Source: Methylovorus sp035565335 (GTDB lineage Bacteria > Pseudomonadota > Gammaproteobacteria > Burkholderiales > Methylophilaceae). Taken from it: 64,000 bases of DNA. The DNA lies in assembly GCA_035565335.1 (NCBI GenBank), contig DATMSO010000089.1:1-64000 (forward strand), given 5' to 3'. The first letter of the stretch is position 1. Each line of letters opens with the position of its first letter. Below the pieces are notes generated by a model. The model searched no databases and was not told where the DNA came from. It saw nothing but the letters and a program-made list of their open reading frames with translations. A program made the position numbers and the translations under genes. Of the stretch, positions 1 to 8,477 are shown one piece after another.

Positions 1-43
1 ATCAATAGCTATCCCCTCCCCGCTCTAACCGGGCTGCCCTATT

Positions 44-928
44 TCACAACAAATCCGCGATGCATGCGTTCAGTCGTTGGCGCTCTTCGCCCTCTAGCGA
101 TTTGATGGGCAATGGCAGGCTGGGGGTTTTTACCAAACCGCGAAGTTCGGCGATGGTGGCGACAACGCGCAGGCTGCCGTAGCGGCGGAAAAAGGCCCAG
201 ATTGGTTCCAGGTTGGTGGATAGGCGGTTGACTTCATCGGTATCGCCGCGCTGAGAGGCGTTGATGATGGCAAGTATGGGCAAGGGGAACAGGCCGCCGA
301 GCACGGAGTACCAGGCTTCGCAGCCTGCGTTGAGGCCGGTGGCACCGGCGTGGTCACCGCTGATGCCGATGGTGACATGGGCAGGAATATGCGACCGCAA
401 GCGGGACACGCGCTCTTTGGCTTCGTCAAGGTGATTGGAAACAGGTGGAATCTTAATAGCCGCGATGTTGGGCAAAGCCGCAATGCGGCCATGCAGTACA
501 TCGCTGAATTCAAAATGGGTGGTGGTGGGGTTGTCGTACACGCAAATGGGGATGGAGCTATGCTGGCTGACAGCCTGGTAATGCGTGAAAACCTCATCTT
601 CATTGAGTTTCTGGTAAGAAACCGGAGCCAATAGCAGGCCGCTGGCGCCGGCTTTTTGCGCATCTTCGCTGATGGTAAGAACATCTTTGGTGCGCAGCGC
701 GCCAATGCTGGCGACCACGGGCGTGCCTTGTGCGCTTTCGACCGCCAGTTGGATCACCCGGCGTCTTTCATCGCGGCTCAGGTAGGCATAGCTGCCGGTG
801 GAGCCCAGCACGCCTATCGATCTCACCTTCGCTTGCGCCAGCCGGCTTACCAGCTGGCAGAAGGCGTTTTCATCTATGGAGACTTCATCCATGGGCGTTA
901 ATGGAAAGGCGCTTAACCCTGTGAACAT
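44..928 (-). CDS. DapA-family lyase/aldolase (dihydrodipicolinate synthase-like)
   Basis: A 294-residue class I aldolase-fold protein of the dihydrodipicolinate synthase/N-acetylneuraminate lyase family. Length and family landmarks fit: GSTGSYAYL near residue 42 (phosphate/carboxylate-binding loop), Tyr131 in YDNP, and the Schiff-base lysine Lys159 in IKIP. The family condenses or cleaves pyruvate-type substrates. The substrate cannot be read from sequence, and there is no lysine-biosynthesis neighbour (dapC lies 47 kb away), so I do not call it dapA. It stands alone on the minus strand, with a long non-coding gap upstream. Confidence 0.85.
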   Translation of the reverse strand: MFTGLSAFPLTPMDEVSIDENAFCQLVSRLAQAKVRSIGVLGSTGSYAYLSRDERRRVIQLAVESAQGTPVVASIGALRTKDVLTISEDAQKAGASGLLLAPVSYQKLNEDEVFTHYQAVSQHSSIPICVYDNPTTTHFEFSDVLHGRIAALPNIAAIKIPPVSNHLDEAKERVSRLRSHIPAHVTIGISGDHAGATGLNAGCEAWYSVLGGLFPLPILAIINASQRGDTDEVNRLSTNLEPIWAFFRRYGSLRVVATIAELRGLVKTPSLPLPIKSLEGEERQRLNACIADLL

Positions 929-1396
929 GATGGTGCTTTCGCGGGAGTGGAATAATTCATTTTAGCTTTTTATTTATCTTTTTATCGCCTGATTCAGGGG
1001 CGGGTGTTTGCGCTCTTACGCACTCGATCTAAATCGTCACCCTGCTTTCAGGCCTTGCCTGACGCGGCGGTGGAGGATTCAGCGATGCGGATGCCCTGCC
1101 CTGCAATAAAGGCTGCTTATAAAAAACCATATAAAAATAAGTAACTTATGTGAATTGTCATAGGTGATACCTATCGAAGGGTCTATATTGATCAACAGTG
1201 TCCGACGAAGGGTGCTGCAATACTTTTGCCAGAGAGCATATTGTCGAAATTTATACAGGCAGATGCGTAGGCCGATATGGTGGTTGCGCCAGGTTTAACT
1301 AAATTTGCATGGCTTAAAAATGAGCTGATAATTTTGAGTGTATTCAATATCGCAGGGAACACTGGTCCTTAAAATTGTTAAGGAAAGGTGGCTCTT
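929..1396. other. 468-bp intergenic region with two short palindromes
   Basis: No convincing gene. Two perfect palindromes lie close together: ATAAGT-A-ACTTAT at 1137-1149 and ATAGGT-GAT-ACCTAT at 1160-1174, in an AT-rich patch that may hold operators or promoters for either flank. A third inverted repeat, CCTTAA-AATTG-TTAAGG at 1367-1383, overlaps the ribosome-binding region of the small ORF that starts at 1397. A hairpin there could mask the Shine-Dalgarno sequence. Confidence 0.4.
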
Positions 1397-1519
1397 ATGA
1401 AGAATGAGAGACAAGCACGTGATTCAAACGGTAACCAGAACCGCAGCTGGGGGTTTACTGGTCCTATTTTCCTTTTTGTGGTGTTGTGCGTGATATTTTC
1501 ACTTCGGTGGATTTACTAG
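1397..1519 (+). CDS. 40-residue single-pass membrane peptide (hypothetical)
   Basis: A short ORF with a hydrophilic, charged N-terminus (MKNERQARDSNGN) followed by one hydrophobic segment (about residues 20-36, FTGPIFLFVVLCVIFSL) and a C-terminal RWIY. This is the topology of small regulatory or accessory membrane proteins. It has a good purine-rich ribosome-binding site (AAGGAAAGG, about 6 nt before ATG) and a strong hairpin terminator 34 nt after the stop. Both support it being a real mini-gene despite its size. I do not recognise the family. Confidence 0.5.
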   Translation: MKNERQARDSNGNQNRSWGFTGPIFLFVVLCVIFSLRWIY

Positions 1520-1552
1520 CACCACGTGATTCAAGTAACGCATGCAGTACTC

Positions 1553-1578
1553 AAAAGCCCCTGATTTCAGGGGCTTTT
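1553..1578. terminator. bidirectional intrinsic terminator
   Basis: Perfect 12-bp stem (AAAAGCCCCTGA / TCAGGGGCTTTT) with a 2-nt loop. It gives a T-run on one strand and an A-run on the other. It separates the small plus-strand ORF from the convergent zinc alcohol dehydrogenase. Confidence 0.9.
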
Positions 1579-1613
1579 GTTTTATGGGCGCCGCGCTTTT
1601 TTCACCATGATAA

Positions 1614-2780
1614 TCAATGGGGCGTGAGCACGACTTTTCGGCAATCCTCTTCTTTGTTGTTAAAGATCTCGTAGCCTTTAACGGCGTCTTCAAGCGTCAT
1701 GCGGTGGGTGATGATGTCTGCGGGGTGCAGGTCGCCGTTTTCAATATGCTCCAGCAGCTTGGGCAGGTAGCGTTGCACATGGGTCTGGCCCATTTTGAAG
1801 GTGAGGCCTTTATCGAAGGCATCGCCGAATAAAAAGCCGTGGATGAAGCCGGCGTATACCCCCGGCACGCTCACTACCCCACCCCGCCGCACGGCGGCGA
1901 TGCATTGGCGCAGGGCTTTGCCGCTGCTGCCTTCCAGTTTCAGGTTGGCCATCACGGTTTCCAGTGTGCTGCCTTTGGCTTCAAAGCCCACGGCGTCAAT
2001 CACGGCATCAACCCCGCGGTAGCCGGTGTTCTGGATGATCACCTCGGCCGGATCTTCGTCTTCATCAAAATTGATGCTGATGGTGCCGTATTGCTGCTGG
2101 GCATAAGCCAGGCGATAGGCGTGGTGGTCAACCATGAAGATGGTTTCTGCGCCCATGAGCCGCGCGCTGGCGGCGGCCATCAGCCCTACCGGGCCTGCGC
2201 CGAAGATTGCCACGCTGGAGCCAGGGCGTATGTGGGCGTATTCAGCCGCCTGCCAGCCGGTGGGCAGGATATCGGTAAGGAACAGCACTTGTTCATCCTG
2301 CAGGCTGCCGTTGATTTTGAAGGGCCCGACATTGGCCTTGGGCACGCGCACCAGCTCGGCCTGCCCGCCGGGCACGCCACCATACAGATGGCTATAGCCA
2401 AACAGCGCGGCAGAGGGACGCAGCTCCTTTTTGTTGATAATGGCGCCGCGTCCGGTATTGGTGGTTTCGCAGGCGGCGTAAAGCTCTTTCTGGCAGAAAA
2501 AGCAGTCGCCGCAGGCAATGACGAAGGGGATGATTACGCGGTCGCCCTTTTTCACATTCACCACATCCTTGCCGGTCTCCTCCACCACGCCCATGAACTC
2601 ATGGCCGAGAATGTCGCCATCTTTCACCATGGGAATCTTGCCGCGGTAGATGTGCAGATCGGAGCCGCAAATGGCGGTCGCCGTTACGCGCAGGATAATG
2701 TCGTCCGGTGCTTCAATAATGGGGTCTGGCACGGTCTCCACGCGAACGTCTTTGCTGCCATGGTAGGTTAATGCGCGCAT
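1614..2780 (-). CDS. zinc-dependent alcohol dehydrogenase, glutathione-dependent formaldehyde dehydrogenase-like
   Basis: A 388-residue medium-chain zinc dehydrogenase. Catalytic zinc ligands are visible at Cys38 (ICGSDLH) and His60-Glu61 (GHEF). The structural zinc site is Cys90, Cys93, Cys96 and Cys104. The Rossmann motif GAGPVGLMAAA lies in the middle. The long insert after the structural zinc site and the overall length resemble the formaldehyde dehydrogenase-like subgroup rather than short yeast-type ADH. Likely an NAD(P)-dependent alcohol/aldehyde dehydrogenase; the exact substrate (hydroxymethyl-thiol adduct or sugar alcohol) is not determinable. Monocistronic. Confidence 0.88.
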   Translation of the reverse strand: MRALTYHGSKDVRVETVPDPIIEAPDDIILRVTATAICGSDLHIYRGKIPMVKDGDILGHEFMGVVEETGKDVVNVKKGDRVIIPFVIACGDCFFCQKELYAACETTNTGRGAIINKKELRPSAALFGYSHLYGGVPGGQAELVRVPKANVGPFKINGSLQDEQVLFLTDILPTGWQAAEYAHIRPGSSVAIFGAGPVGLMAAASARLMGAETIFMVDHHAYRLAYAQQQYGTISINFDEDEDPAEVIIQNTGYRGVDAVIDAVGFEAKGSTLETVMANLKLEGSSGKALRQCIAAVRRGGVVSVPGVYAGFIHGFLFGDAFDKGLTFKMGQTHVQRYLPKLLEHIENGDLHPADIITHRMTLEDAVKGYEIFNNKEEDCRKVVLTPH

Positions 2781-2918
2781 GCTGGTCTCCGGGTAGGTGA
2801 GCGATGGACCATGCTAAAGGCTGGGCTGGCCATGCTGTATAGGAGTGAACCGAGAATAGCTGTAGGGATAATTTAACGTTTAAGGCGGCCTTGGTAGATG
2901 GGCCGAACAGGCAAAAAA

Positions 2919-2949
2919 AATCCCTCCGCCGTGGCAGGCAGGAGGGATT
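2919..2949 (-). terminator. intrinsic terminator for the DUF4142 gene
   Basis: Stem AATCCCTCC / GGAGGGATT with a 13-nt loop. Read on the minus strand it is followed by a run of T, about 75 nt beyond the DUF4142 stop. Confidence 0.85.
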
Positions 2950-3024
2950 GCGGAGCTGGTTTTGCTAACTTGCTTGGCTACATTGGCAAGCTAAGTTGCT
3001 TTGCTGAGCGGGTTAGCTAGCTGG

Positions 3025-3555
3025 TTAATCGTCAGTGGCGGCCTTCAACTTTTTAGCCTCTTCCAGATGGTGCTTAAGCGTAGGCAGCATCTTGGCGGCA
3101 AATTGTTTTACATCTGCGTCATCCGCGTTCTTGGCAGTTTTTTCAAACAGCTTCACGGTGTCTTCATGTGCGGCCACGCCTATGCTTTCGGCATAGTCTT
3201 CGTCAAAGTCCTTGCCATCCTTGGTAGACAGCAGCTTGGCCTTGGCTTTTTGCATGATGCTGGGCTCAGTGGGCAGCTCCACCCGCTTGGCTTTGGCAAG
3301 CGCACTCAGCGCGCTGTAAGCCTCGGTGTGGTCTTTGATCATCTGATCAGCGAACTTGAGCACCTTGGGATTTTTGGTTTTGCTCTTGGCCATTTCACTG
3401 GCCGCGATTTCTGCCTTATTGGCTTGCGCCGCATTTTCAAAGAAGTTTTTATCACTCATCGAAAGGTCGGCAGCGCAAACCTGCTGAATGGTGCTCAATG
3501 TTAGTAGGCCAATCAGTGTAAACACTGAAAACAGTTTCATCCTGGTGAAATTCAT
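3025..3555 (-). CDS. DUF4142 family exported protein
   Basis: 176 residues with an N-terminal signal peptide (hydrophobic LFSVFTLIGLLTLS, probable cleavage after VCA-A). An alpha-helical ferritin-like DUF4142 domain follows, with the typical NPKVLKFADQMIKDH segment and a conserved late EDTVKLFEKTAK helix. The family is periplasmic or outer-membrane associated and is often stress-linked, with no proven biochemistry. A Shine-Dalgarno GAGGAG-type sequence precedes the start. It is divergent from the EF-hand gene. Function not assigned. Confidence 0.88.
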   Translation of the reverse strand: MNFTRMKLFSVFTLIGLLTLSTIQQVCAADLSMSDKNFFENAAQANKAEIAASEMAKSKTKNPKVLKFADQMIKDHTEAYSALSALAKAKRVELPTEPSIMQKAKAKLLSTKDGKDFDEDYAESIGVAAHEDTVKLFEKTAKNADDADVKQFAAKMLPTLKHHLEEAKKLKAATDD

Positions 3556-3773
3556 GTTGTTCTCCTCGGGAAATATTTAGGCACGCTTTCAGAGTAATGA
3601 GGCGCATGGATGGCGGGGATAAGACTATGTCTGATTTGCCTGTGGGAAAAATACGCGATGCCTACTGGCAGGGCTTGGGCAGAAGGCTTTGCATCATCGT
3701 TGTAAGGAATAAGCCATGGGGGCGACTAAAGCATGTAACACCTCATCAATGCTTAACCTCTGGAGATCTGAAA

Positions 3774-4253
3774 ATGAAGACATATACAACATCCGCTACT
3801 CTGATTGCTGCTTTTCTGGCGAGTGCTTTTGGTAGCACGCTGGTACTGGCAGCCGACCCCATGCTGAGCACAGGTGGCTATGCGACCGAAATGCATCAGA
3901 TGGAAATGATGAAAATGCTGGATGCAGACGGCAATCACATGGTCACAAAAAGCGAGTTTGATCGCTATTACGGGAATATTTTTGATGAATTGGACAAGAA
4001 CAAGGATGGCAATATTGACGCAACTGAATGGGCTGGCACCAAGGCGACTGAGCAAATCAGCCTTGCTACAGGCGGCTACAGCCGTGAGCTGCGTTCAATG
4101 AAAATGATGTCCTTCGTGGATAAAAATAACGACCACAAGGTCTCGAAAGATGAGTTCATTGCCTACCATGACATGTTATTCAAAGCGATGGATAAATCAG
4201 GAGACAACCAGATTGACCCTCAAGAGTGGCTGGCAAAACAGACGGGCAATTAA
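3774..4253 (+). CDS. periplasmic four-EF-hand calcium (or lanthanide) binding protein
   Basis: I place the start at 3774 because GGAG lies 9 nt upstream and a signal peptide follows immediately (residues 1-27, ending LVLAA-DP); an in-frame upstream extension looks non-coding. The mature protein is an internal duplication, each half beginning TGGY and carrying a Met-rich helix. It has four canonical 12-residue EF loops at residues 50-61, 74-85, 116-127 and 140-151, each starting with Asp and ending with Glu. Loops 2 and 4 also have Asp at position 9, as lanmodulin loops do, but Pro at position 2 is missing. Ion buffering or sensing in the periplasm is likely; the metal is unknown. Confidence 0.88.
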   Translation: MKTYTTSATLIAAFLASAFGSTLVLAADPMLSTGGYATEMHQMEMMKMLDADGNHMVTKSEFDRYYGNIFDELDKNKDGNIDATEWAGTKATEQISLATGGYSRELRSMKMMSFVDKNNDHKVSKDEFIAYHDMLFKAMDKSGDNQIDPQEWLAKQTGN

Positions 4254-4321
4254 TGGCGGCTGCTTTGCGGGTGTGGCTTACACAACCAGATAGCTAATCA
4301 CGCCGAAGCAAGGATACGGAT

Positions 4322-4365
4322 GGCGCAGCGAAAGTCTTTTCGACTTGCTCTGCGCCTTATTTTTT
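4322..4365 (+). terminator. intrinsic terminator after the EF-hand gene
   Basis: GGCGCAG / CTGCGCC stem (4322-4328 with 4350-4356), with an inner AAGTC/GACTT helix, followed by TTATTTTTT. Confidence 0.75.
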
Positions 4366-4378
4366 AGGGGCATAGCGA

Positions 4379-5110
4379 TCAATTCTCTGGCCACGCCAGT
4401 TCGACCACGACCGGCAAATGATCAGACAGGCGCCGGATGTCCTTGTCATATAGGCGGTGTGCGGTGATGTTGATCGGCGGAGCTGGATACTTTGCTGCTT
4501 CATACCAGACCCGATCTAGCCGCAGCAATGGGCACATGGACGGAAAGGTGGCTTTGCACGGCACCGGTGTCAGATGGCTATCCAGAAAACGCAACAATGC
4601 TGAAGGGCGTTGCCACTCGTTGATGTCGCCCATGAGTAAAAGCGGGGTTTTGACTTCTTCCTCCACTGCTTTTATCAGGCGTATCAGGTTGCGCGCCTCA
4701 CTTTTTCGTTCGTAGATGGAAAGTGAAAGATGGGTGCCGATCACGCGGATATTGCCGTGCGGCCCTTGTATCAGCGCATCGGCCGCCATGCGCGGCTCCA
4801 TGCTGGGGTGGGTTTCCAGGTTGTGTATCAGCCCGCGCACAATGGGATAACGGCTGACAATCAGATTGCCGTACCAGCCTTCGGCCTCCACCATGCTGGG
4901 GCATGCCAGGTGATATGGCCGCTCCGGTCCGGCCAGCTTCTGCACATCATCTTCCAAACCGCCGCGCCCGGGCCGGGTTTCCATTTCCTGTATCACGCCG
5001 ACATCAATCTCCATCCGCTCCATCAGCTGATGAATGCGCCGGAGGTCGCGTTGCCCATCCAGGCTGCGTCCGCCATGGATATTGAAGCAGAGAAAGCGCA
5101 TGCGGCTCAT
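4379..5110 (-). CDS. endonuclease/exonuclease/phosphatase (EEP) family hydrolase, YbhP-like
   Basis: 243 residues. Landmarks of the metal-dependent EEP fold are present: FNIHGG at the N-terminus, IQEME (metal-binding Glu), GTHLSLS, LLMGDINEW (Asp/Asn pair) and LSDHLPVVVEL with the catalytic SDH at the C-terminus. There is no signal peptide. It lies 79 nt downstream of the phospholipase D gene on the same strand. Enterobacteria have the same pairing (ybhP beside the ybhO/clsB cardiolipin synthase gene), suggesting a role linked to phospholipid turnover. The substrate is not established. Confidence 0.88.
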   Translation of the reverse strand: MSRMRFLCFNIHGGRSLDGQRDLRRIHQLMERMEIDVGVIQEMETRPGRGGLEDDVQKLAGPERPYHLACPSMVEAEGWYGNLIVSRYPIVRGLIHNLETHPSMEPRMAADALIQGPHGNIRVIGTHLSLSIYERKSEARNLIRLIKAVEEEVKTPLLLMGDINEWQRPSALLRFLDSHLTPVPCKATFPSMCPLLRLDRVWYEAAKYPAPPINITAHRLYDKDIRRLSDHLPVVVELAWPEN

Positions 5111-5189
5111 GCTGGCCCTACCCCATCGGCAAACCGCATAAACCTAACGGCCCCGCTGGTCTGCAGGGGCCGGTGCTGTATGCACACCC

Positions 5190-7397
5190 TCATTTTGCAG
5201 CGGTCTGCCAGTGTTTGGCAGCGAGGTGGCTGAGCACGATGACCAGAATCCAGGCCACCAGCCCGCCTCCCAGTATCATCATGTTGTGCGCATCCGGATG
5301 CTTCCAGAACGACAAGGCCGATTGCCCGAGCAGCACCGAGACCGCCGTGCCCGGCAGCATGCCCAATAAGGTGGCGCCCATCAGCCGCCAGAACGGCACA
5401 TTCATCATGCCCAGCGCCAGATTCACCACGGTGTAAGGCGCAATCGGCACTAGCCGCAACAGTGTCAGGCCGATCAAGCCGCCTTTGTCGGCGTAATGCG
5501 CGATTTTTTTCGCGTAGCGCCCAGTCATGGCCCGTAACGAATCCTCACCCAGCTGCTTGCCCGCGAAAAAGCCGATCACGCAGCTGACCAGCGAGCCGAC
5601 CATGGAGATAAGAAAGGCTTCCACTGGCGGAAACACAATAACCACGGTGGCCGTCATGATCATATGCGGGAAGAAAATCAGCGTGCCCACTACATAAGCT
5701 GCCATGCCCGCCGGGAAAGCCCAGGGGGTATTCTTCACTTTTTCCAATAGCGGCACTATCTTTTCTGGAGAGGCATATTCGCTCAGGGGCGTGATTTTCC
5801 ACACCAGCACCAACGCGATAATGGCCAATACGGCGATGATGAGCTTGGGCGGGATGGAGGTGCGCATATGGCCAAACTGTTTGCGTGAGGTGATCAGGCG
5901 CGGCAGCAAAGGATGCGCCGGATCGGCCAGCCAGGTGGCAATGCGCGCAAAGCGCTCGTGCCGGTAGGCTTCATCGTGTATACGCCGCAGATGCTGGCGG
6001 CTATGCGGCACATCTTCCAGCAGGGTCTGCACGTTGCCGCCCCCGGTGATCAGCTGCTGAATATCCTCGATCTCGCGTCCGGTGTGCTCGCGTATCAGGT
6101 CGTTGCGCATCGCCGCGATGGCTTGCCGCGTGGCATCGTCATGCGCTTCAAACATCAGGTCGCATTCGGTATCCAGCGTCATGGAGCGGCGGTTGATATT
6201 GCTGGAGCCCACGCGCAGATAAACATCATCCACCACCATCAGCTTGGAATGAATGCGGATGGCCTTTTCTTCGCCATGCTCGGTGCTCGCCGGGTAGGCC
6301 ATCACGACGCGATCCCCTACCCCGTCTGCCTCCAGCAGCTCCTTGAAGCGCACGCGACCGGTATACATGGATTTGCGCTCCATGATGCCTTGCGGGCGGT
6401 CGCAGCTGATCAGCAAGGCCCGCAGGCCTGGCCGTTCCCGAAGGCGCTTGTTGAGCGCGCGGGCAATATCGGTTTGCGTGAAGAACTGGTTTTCGATGTA
6501 GATGAACTCTTCTGCCTGCGCGATCATGTCCAGATAAAGCTGCCTGATCTGCGTGCGCATGGGCTGCTGAACAAACGCGGGTTGCGTCAGCGCCACGGCG
6601 GTTTTTACCTGTTGCAGCGCAGGTTTGGCAAAGCGAGGCCAGGTGGCTGGCAAGGCGTACTGTTGCAGCGGCGGGCGCATGGGGATGGCCTGTTTACCGG
6701 TGGCGCGATGCCAGCGTTCGCGCACCAGCGTGGCCAGCGGCTGGACTACTGGACCGCTGACCACGGCCTGAATGTCGTGATACGGGCCGAATTCCTTTTT
6801 GGCGCCAAGCTTGATGGTGCCATCGGGGTCTACGCGCCGCCCGTCATCAGTGTGGTGCTCGCGTTTATCCCAGCGGGCAATCGCCACATCCATACCGCCG
6901 CAGAAGGCGAGCTCATCGTCTACCACCACGACTTTCTGATGGTGGCTGGCGCCCAGCGGAAGCTGGCTGTCAAACACGAAATGGATATTGTCCGCCTGCT
7001 GCCATTTCCATTTGAATTCGGAAAAGCTCTCGCGCTCCGCCGCCAGGAATACCGAATAATTCCAGCGGTTGAGATAAATCTGAATCTCCGGATGCTTGCT
7101 GGCTTTCCAGGTCAGCAGCTCATACAGCATTGGCGGACAGCTGGCATTGGCGGCTTCTTCGCCACGCAACAGCTCGATGCGGCTGTCGATATCCCACCCC
7201 AGGATGAAAATGCTGTGGCGCGCCTCGCAAATGGCGTGATACAGCGCTCGGTAGTAATTGGCGCAATCCACCAGTAAGGCCGCATGCGCGGCTTCGGTGG
7301 TTTGCCAGCTATTGCCATCGTCCAGGCGTATGCGTCCGGTGGTGGCCGCGTACGTCTGTGGCGTGTTGGTATATTCCTCCCGGGAGTCCACGATCAT
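5190..7397 (-). CDS. phospholipase D/cardiolipin synthase-like domain fused to a VTT (DedA/TVP38) membrane domain
   Basis: 735 residues. The N-terminal two thirds is a phospholipase D superfamily enzyme with both HxKxxxxD motifs: HQKVVVVDD at about residues 153-161 and HSKLMVVDD at about 405-413. Each is followed by the usual GG or GSSN segment. The C-terminal third (about 530-735) has six or so hydrophobic helices and the VTT signature (SCVIGFFAGKQLGE, LRLVPIAPYTVVNLALG). Likely a membrane-anchored phosphatidyltransferase or phospholipase coupled to a lipid scramblase-type domain. The ATG lies directly against GGGG; a GTG two codons later has better ribosome-site spacing and may be the true start. 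Confidence 0.9.
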   Translation of the reverse strand: MIVDSREEYTNTPQTYAATTGRIRLDDGNSWQTTEAAHAALLVDCANYYRALYHAICEARHSIFILGWDIDSRIELLRGEEAANASCPPMLYELLTWKASKHPEIQIYLNRWNYSVFLAAERESFSEFKWKWQQADNIHFVFDSQLPLGASHHQKVVVVDDELAFCGGMDVAIARWDKREHHTDDGRRVDPDGTIKLGAKKEFGPYHDIQAVVSGPVVQPLATLVRERWHRATGKQAIPMRPPLQQYALPATWPRFAKPALQQVKTAVALTQPAFVQQPMRTQIRQLYLDMIAQAEEFIYIENQFFTQTDIARALNKRLRERPGLRALLISCDRPQGIMERKSMYTGRVRFKELLEADGVGDRVVMAYPASTEHGEEKAIRIHSKLMVVDDVYLRVGSSNINRRSMTLDTECDLMFEAHDDATRQAIAAMRNDLIREHTGREIEDIQQLITGGGNVQTLLEDVPHSRQHLRRIHDEAYRHERFARIATWLADPAHPLLPRLITSRKQFGHMRTSIPPKLIIAVLAIIALVLVWKITPLSEYASPEKIVPLLEKVKNTPWAFPAGMAAYVVGTLIFFPHMIMTATVVIVFPPVEAFLISMVGSLVSCVIGFFAGKQLGEDSLRAMTGRYAKKIAHYADKGGLIGLTLLRLVPIAPYTVVNLALGMMNVPFWRLMGATLLGMLPGTAVSVLLGQSALSFWKHPDAHNMMILGGGLVAWILVIVLSHLAAKHWQTAAK

Positions 7398-7403
7398 CCC
7401 CTT

Positions 7404-7700
7404 TTATTGTTTGGTGGAAGGGGTGGGCTGGTGGATATCCGCACCGGGTTTCATCGTGCGGTCGGGCTGGTCTTCCTGTGGCATGCGGGGCGGTGTAATT
7501 ACGCTTTTGTGTTCTTGCGGATGCGCCGGCGGCACAGTCACGCTTTTGCTATCGGTGCTGCAGGGTGGTTTGCTGGTGGCGGATGATTGATCACATGGTG
7601 GCAGCGTACTGCCGGTAGCGTCGGCTTGCGCCTGGCTGATGGGGATGGCGGCGATCAGGCACAACAATGCGGCAAACAGGCATAAGCGAAGCATGGGCAT
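7404..7700 (-). CDS. small exported Pro-rich hypothetical protein
   Basis: 98 residues from the ATG at 7700, which has GGAG about 9 nt upstream and starts a clear signal peptide (MPMLRLCLFAALLCLIAAI, cleavage near AQA-DA). An in-frame ATG 13 codons earlier would put polar residues in front of the signal and is less likely. The mature part is low-complexity, rich in Pro, Thr, Ser and Lys, with two Cys residues. No recognisable domain. It sits 6 nt upstream of the phospholipase D-VTT gene, probably co-transcribed. Confidence 0.6.
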   Translation of the reverse strand: MPMLRLCLFAALLCLIAAIPISQAQADATGSTLPPCDQSSATSKPPCSTDSKSVTVPPAHPQEHKSVITPPRMPQEDQPDRTMKPGADIHQPTPSTKQ

Positions 7701-7813
7701 GGTGTGGGCTCCAGTCAGGTGAATGTCATGAAAAAACACGCCTTATGGCAGAAGCCATGCCAGTATGAAACGCCAGCGGGCCCACAGTTCCGCTTGCGCT
7801 TGTCAGACGATCT

Positions 7814-8431
7814 TTAGTCCGCCCTTCTCAAGGCGTGAAATGCCGATGACAGCACTTTGATGGAGGAGCTTATTAATAGCACGGCAAGCGCCAGGCCAAC
7901 GACAAGATCTGGCCAGGCGGCATTAAACAGCCAGACAGCGCCGGCCGTCAGGATAACGGCGAGATTGGTAGCAATGTCGTTGCGCGAGCAGGCCCAGACG
8001 GATTCCATATTGATGTCATCGCCCTTGTGCTTCCAGAGCAGAAAGAGGCATAGGCTATTTGCCAGCAATGACAGCAAGCCAACGACACCCATGGTGTCGA
8101 ACATCGGCAAAGCCGGAACCCATAGCCGGTAACCCACTTGTCCCAGCACAAACAGACCTGCCGCGAGTATGAGACCGCCTTTGAACAAGGCGACTACGGC
8201 TTTTTCGCGGGTACTGCGTGAGACCACATAAAGACTGAGAGCGTAGGTCAGCGCATCACCGAGGTTATCCAGGCTATCGGACAGCAAGGCGGTGGAATGC
8301 GCCAGTAACCCAGCGCCAAACACAATCAGAAACATGATGGCGTTGATGCCCAGGACGATCTTGAGAGTCTTGCTTTGACGTTGCTTCAGCGCCTCAATGG
8401 CGCACGATGTGTCGTGACAACAATCTGCCAT
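7814..8431 (-). CDS. cation diffusion facilitator-type transporter, membrane domain only
   Basis: 205 residues with a short Cys/His-containing N-terminus (MADCCHDTSC) and six hydrophobic segments. CDF metal-site motifs are HSTALLSDSLDNLGDAL and, in the second half, CSRNDIATNLAVIL. The family normally carries HxxxD/DxxxD pairs; here the second-half site reads N-D-x-x-x-N, so metal preference may differ. There is no C-terminal cytoplasmic domain, as in short CDF-like proteins. Strong ribosome-binding site AGGAGGTGA. Probably exports a divalent metal (Zn, Co or Cd); the substrate is unproven. Confidence 0.85.
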   Translation of the reverse strand: MADCCHDTSCAIEALKQRQSKTLKIVLGINAIMFLIVFGAGLLAHSTALLSDSLDNLGDALTYALSLYVVSRSTREKAVVALFKGGLILAAGLFVLGQVGYRLWVPALPMFDTMGVVGLLSLLANSLCLFLLWKHKGDDINMESVWACSRNDIATNLAVILTAGAVWLFNAAWPDLVVGLALAVLLISSSIKVLSSAFHALRRAD

Positions 8432-8477
8432 TCGTCACCTCCTGTACGTTCACAATTGGGCCAACCGGCCTCCCCGC

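Noticed and set aside
1839..2771. 310-codon plus-strand ORF opposite the zinc alcohol dehydrogenase
   Set aside because: Shadow frame of a gene whose zinc ligands and Rossmann motif are intact.
5913..7277. 454-codon plus-strand ORF opposite the phospholipase D gene
   Set aside because: A His/Gly/Ala-rich shadow frame of a GC-rich gene with clear PLD motifs on the other strand.
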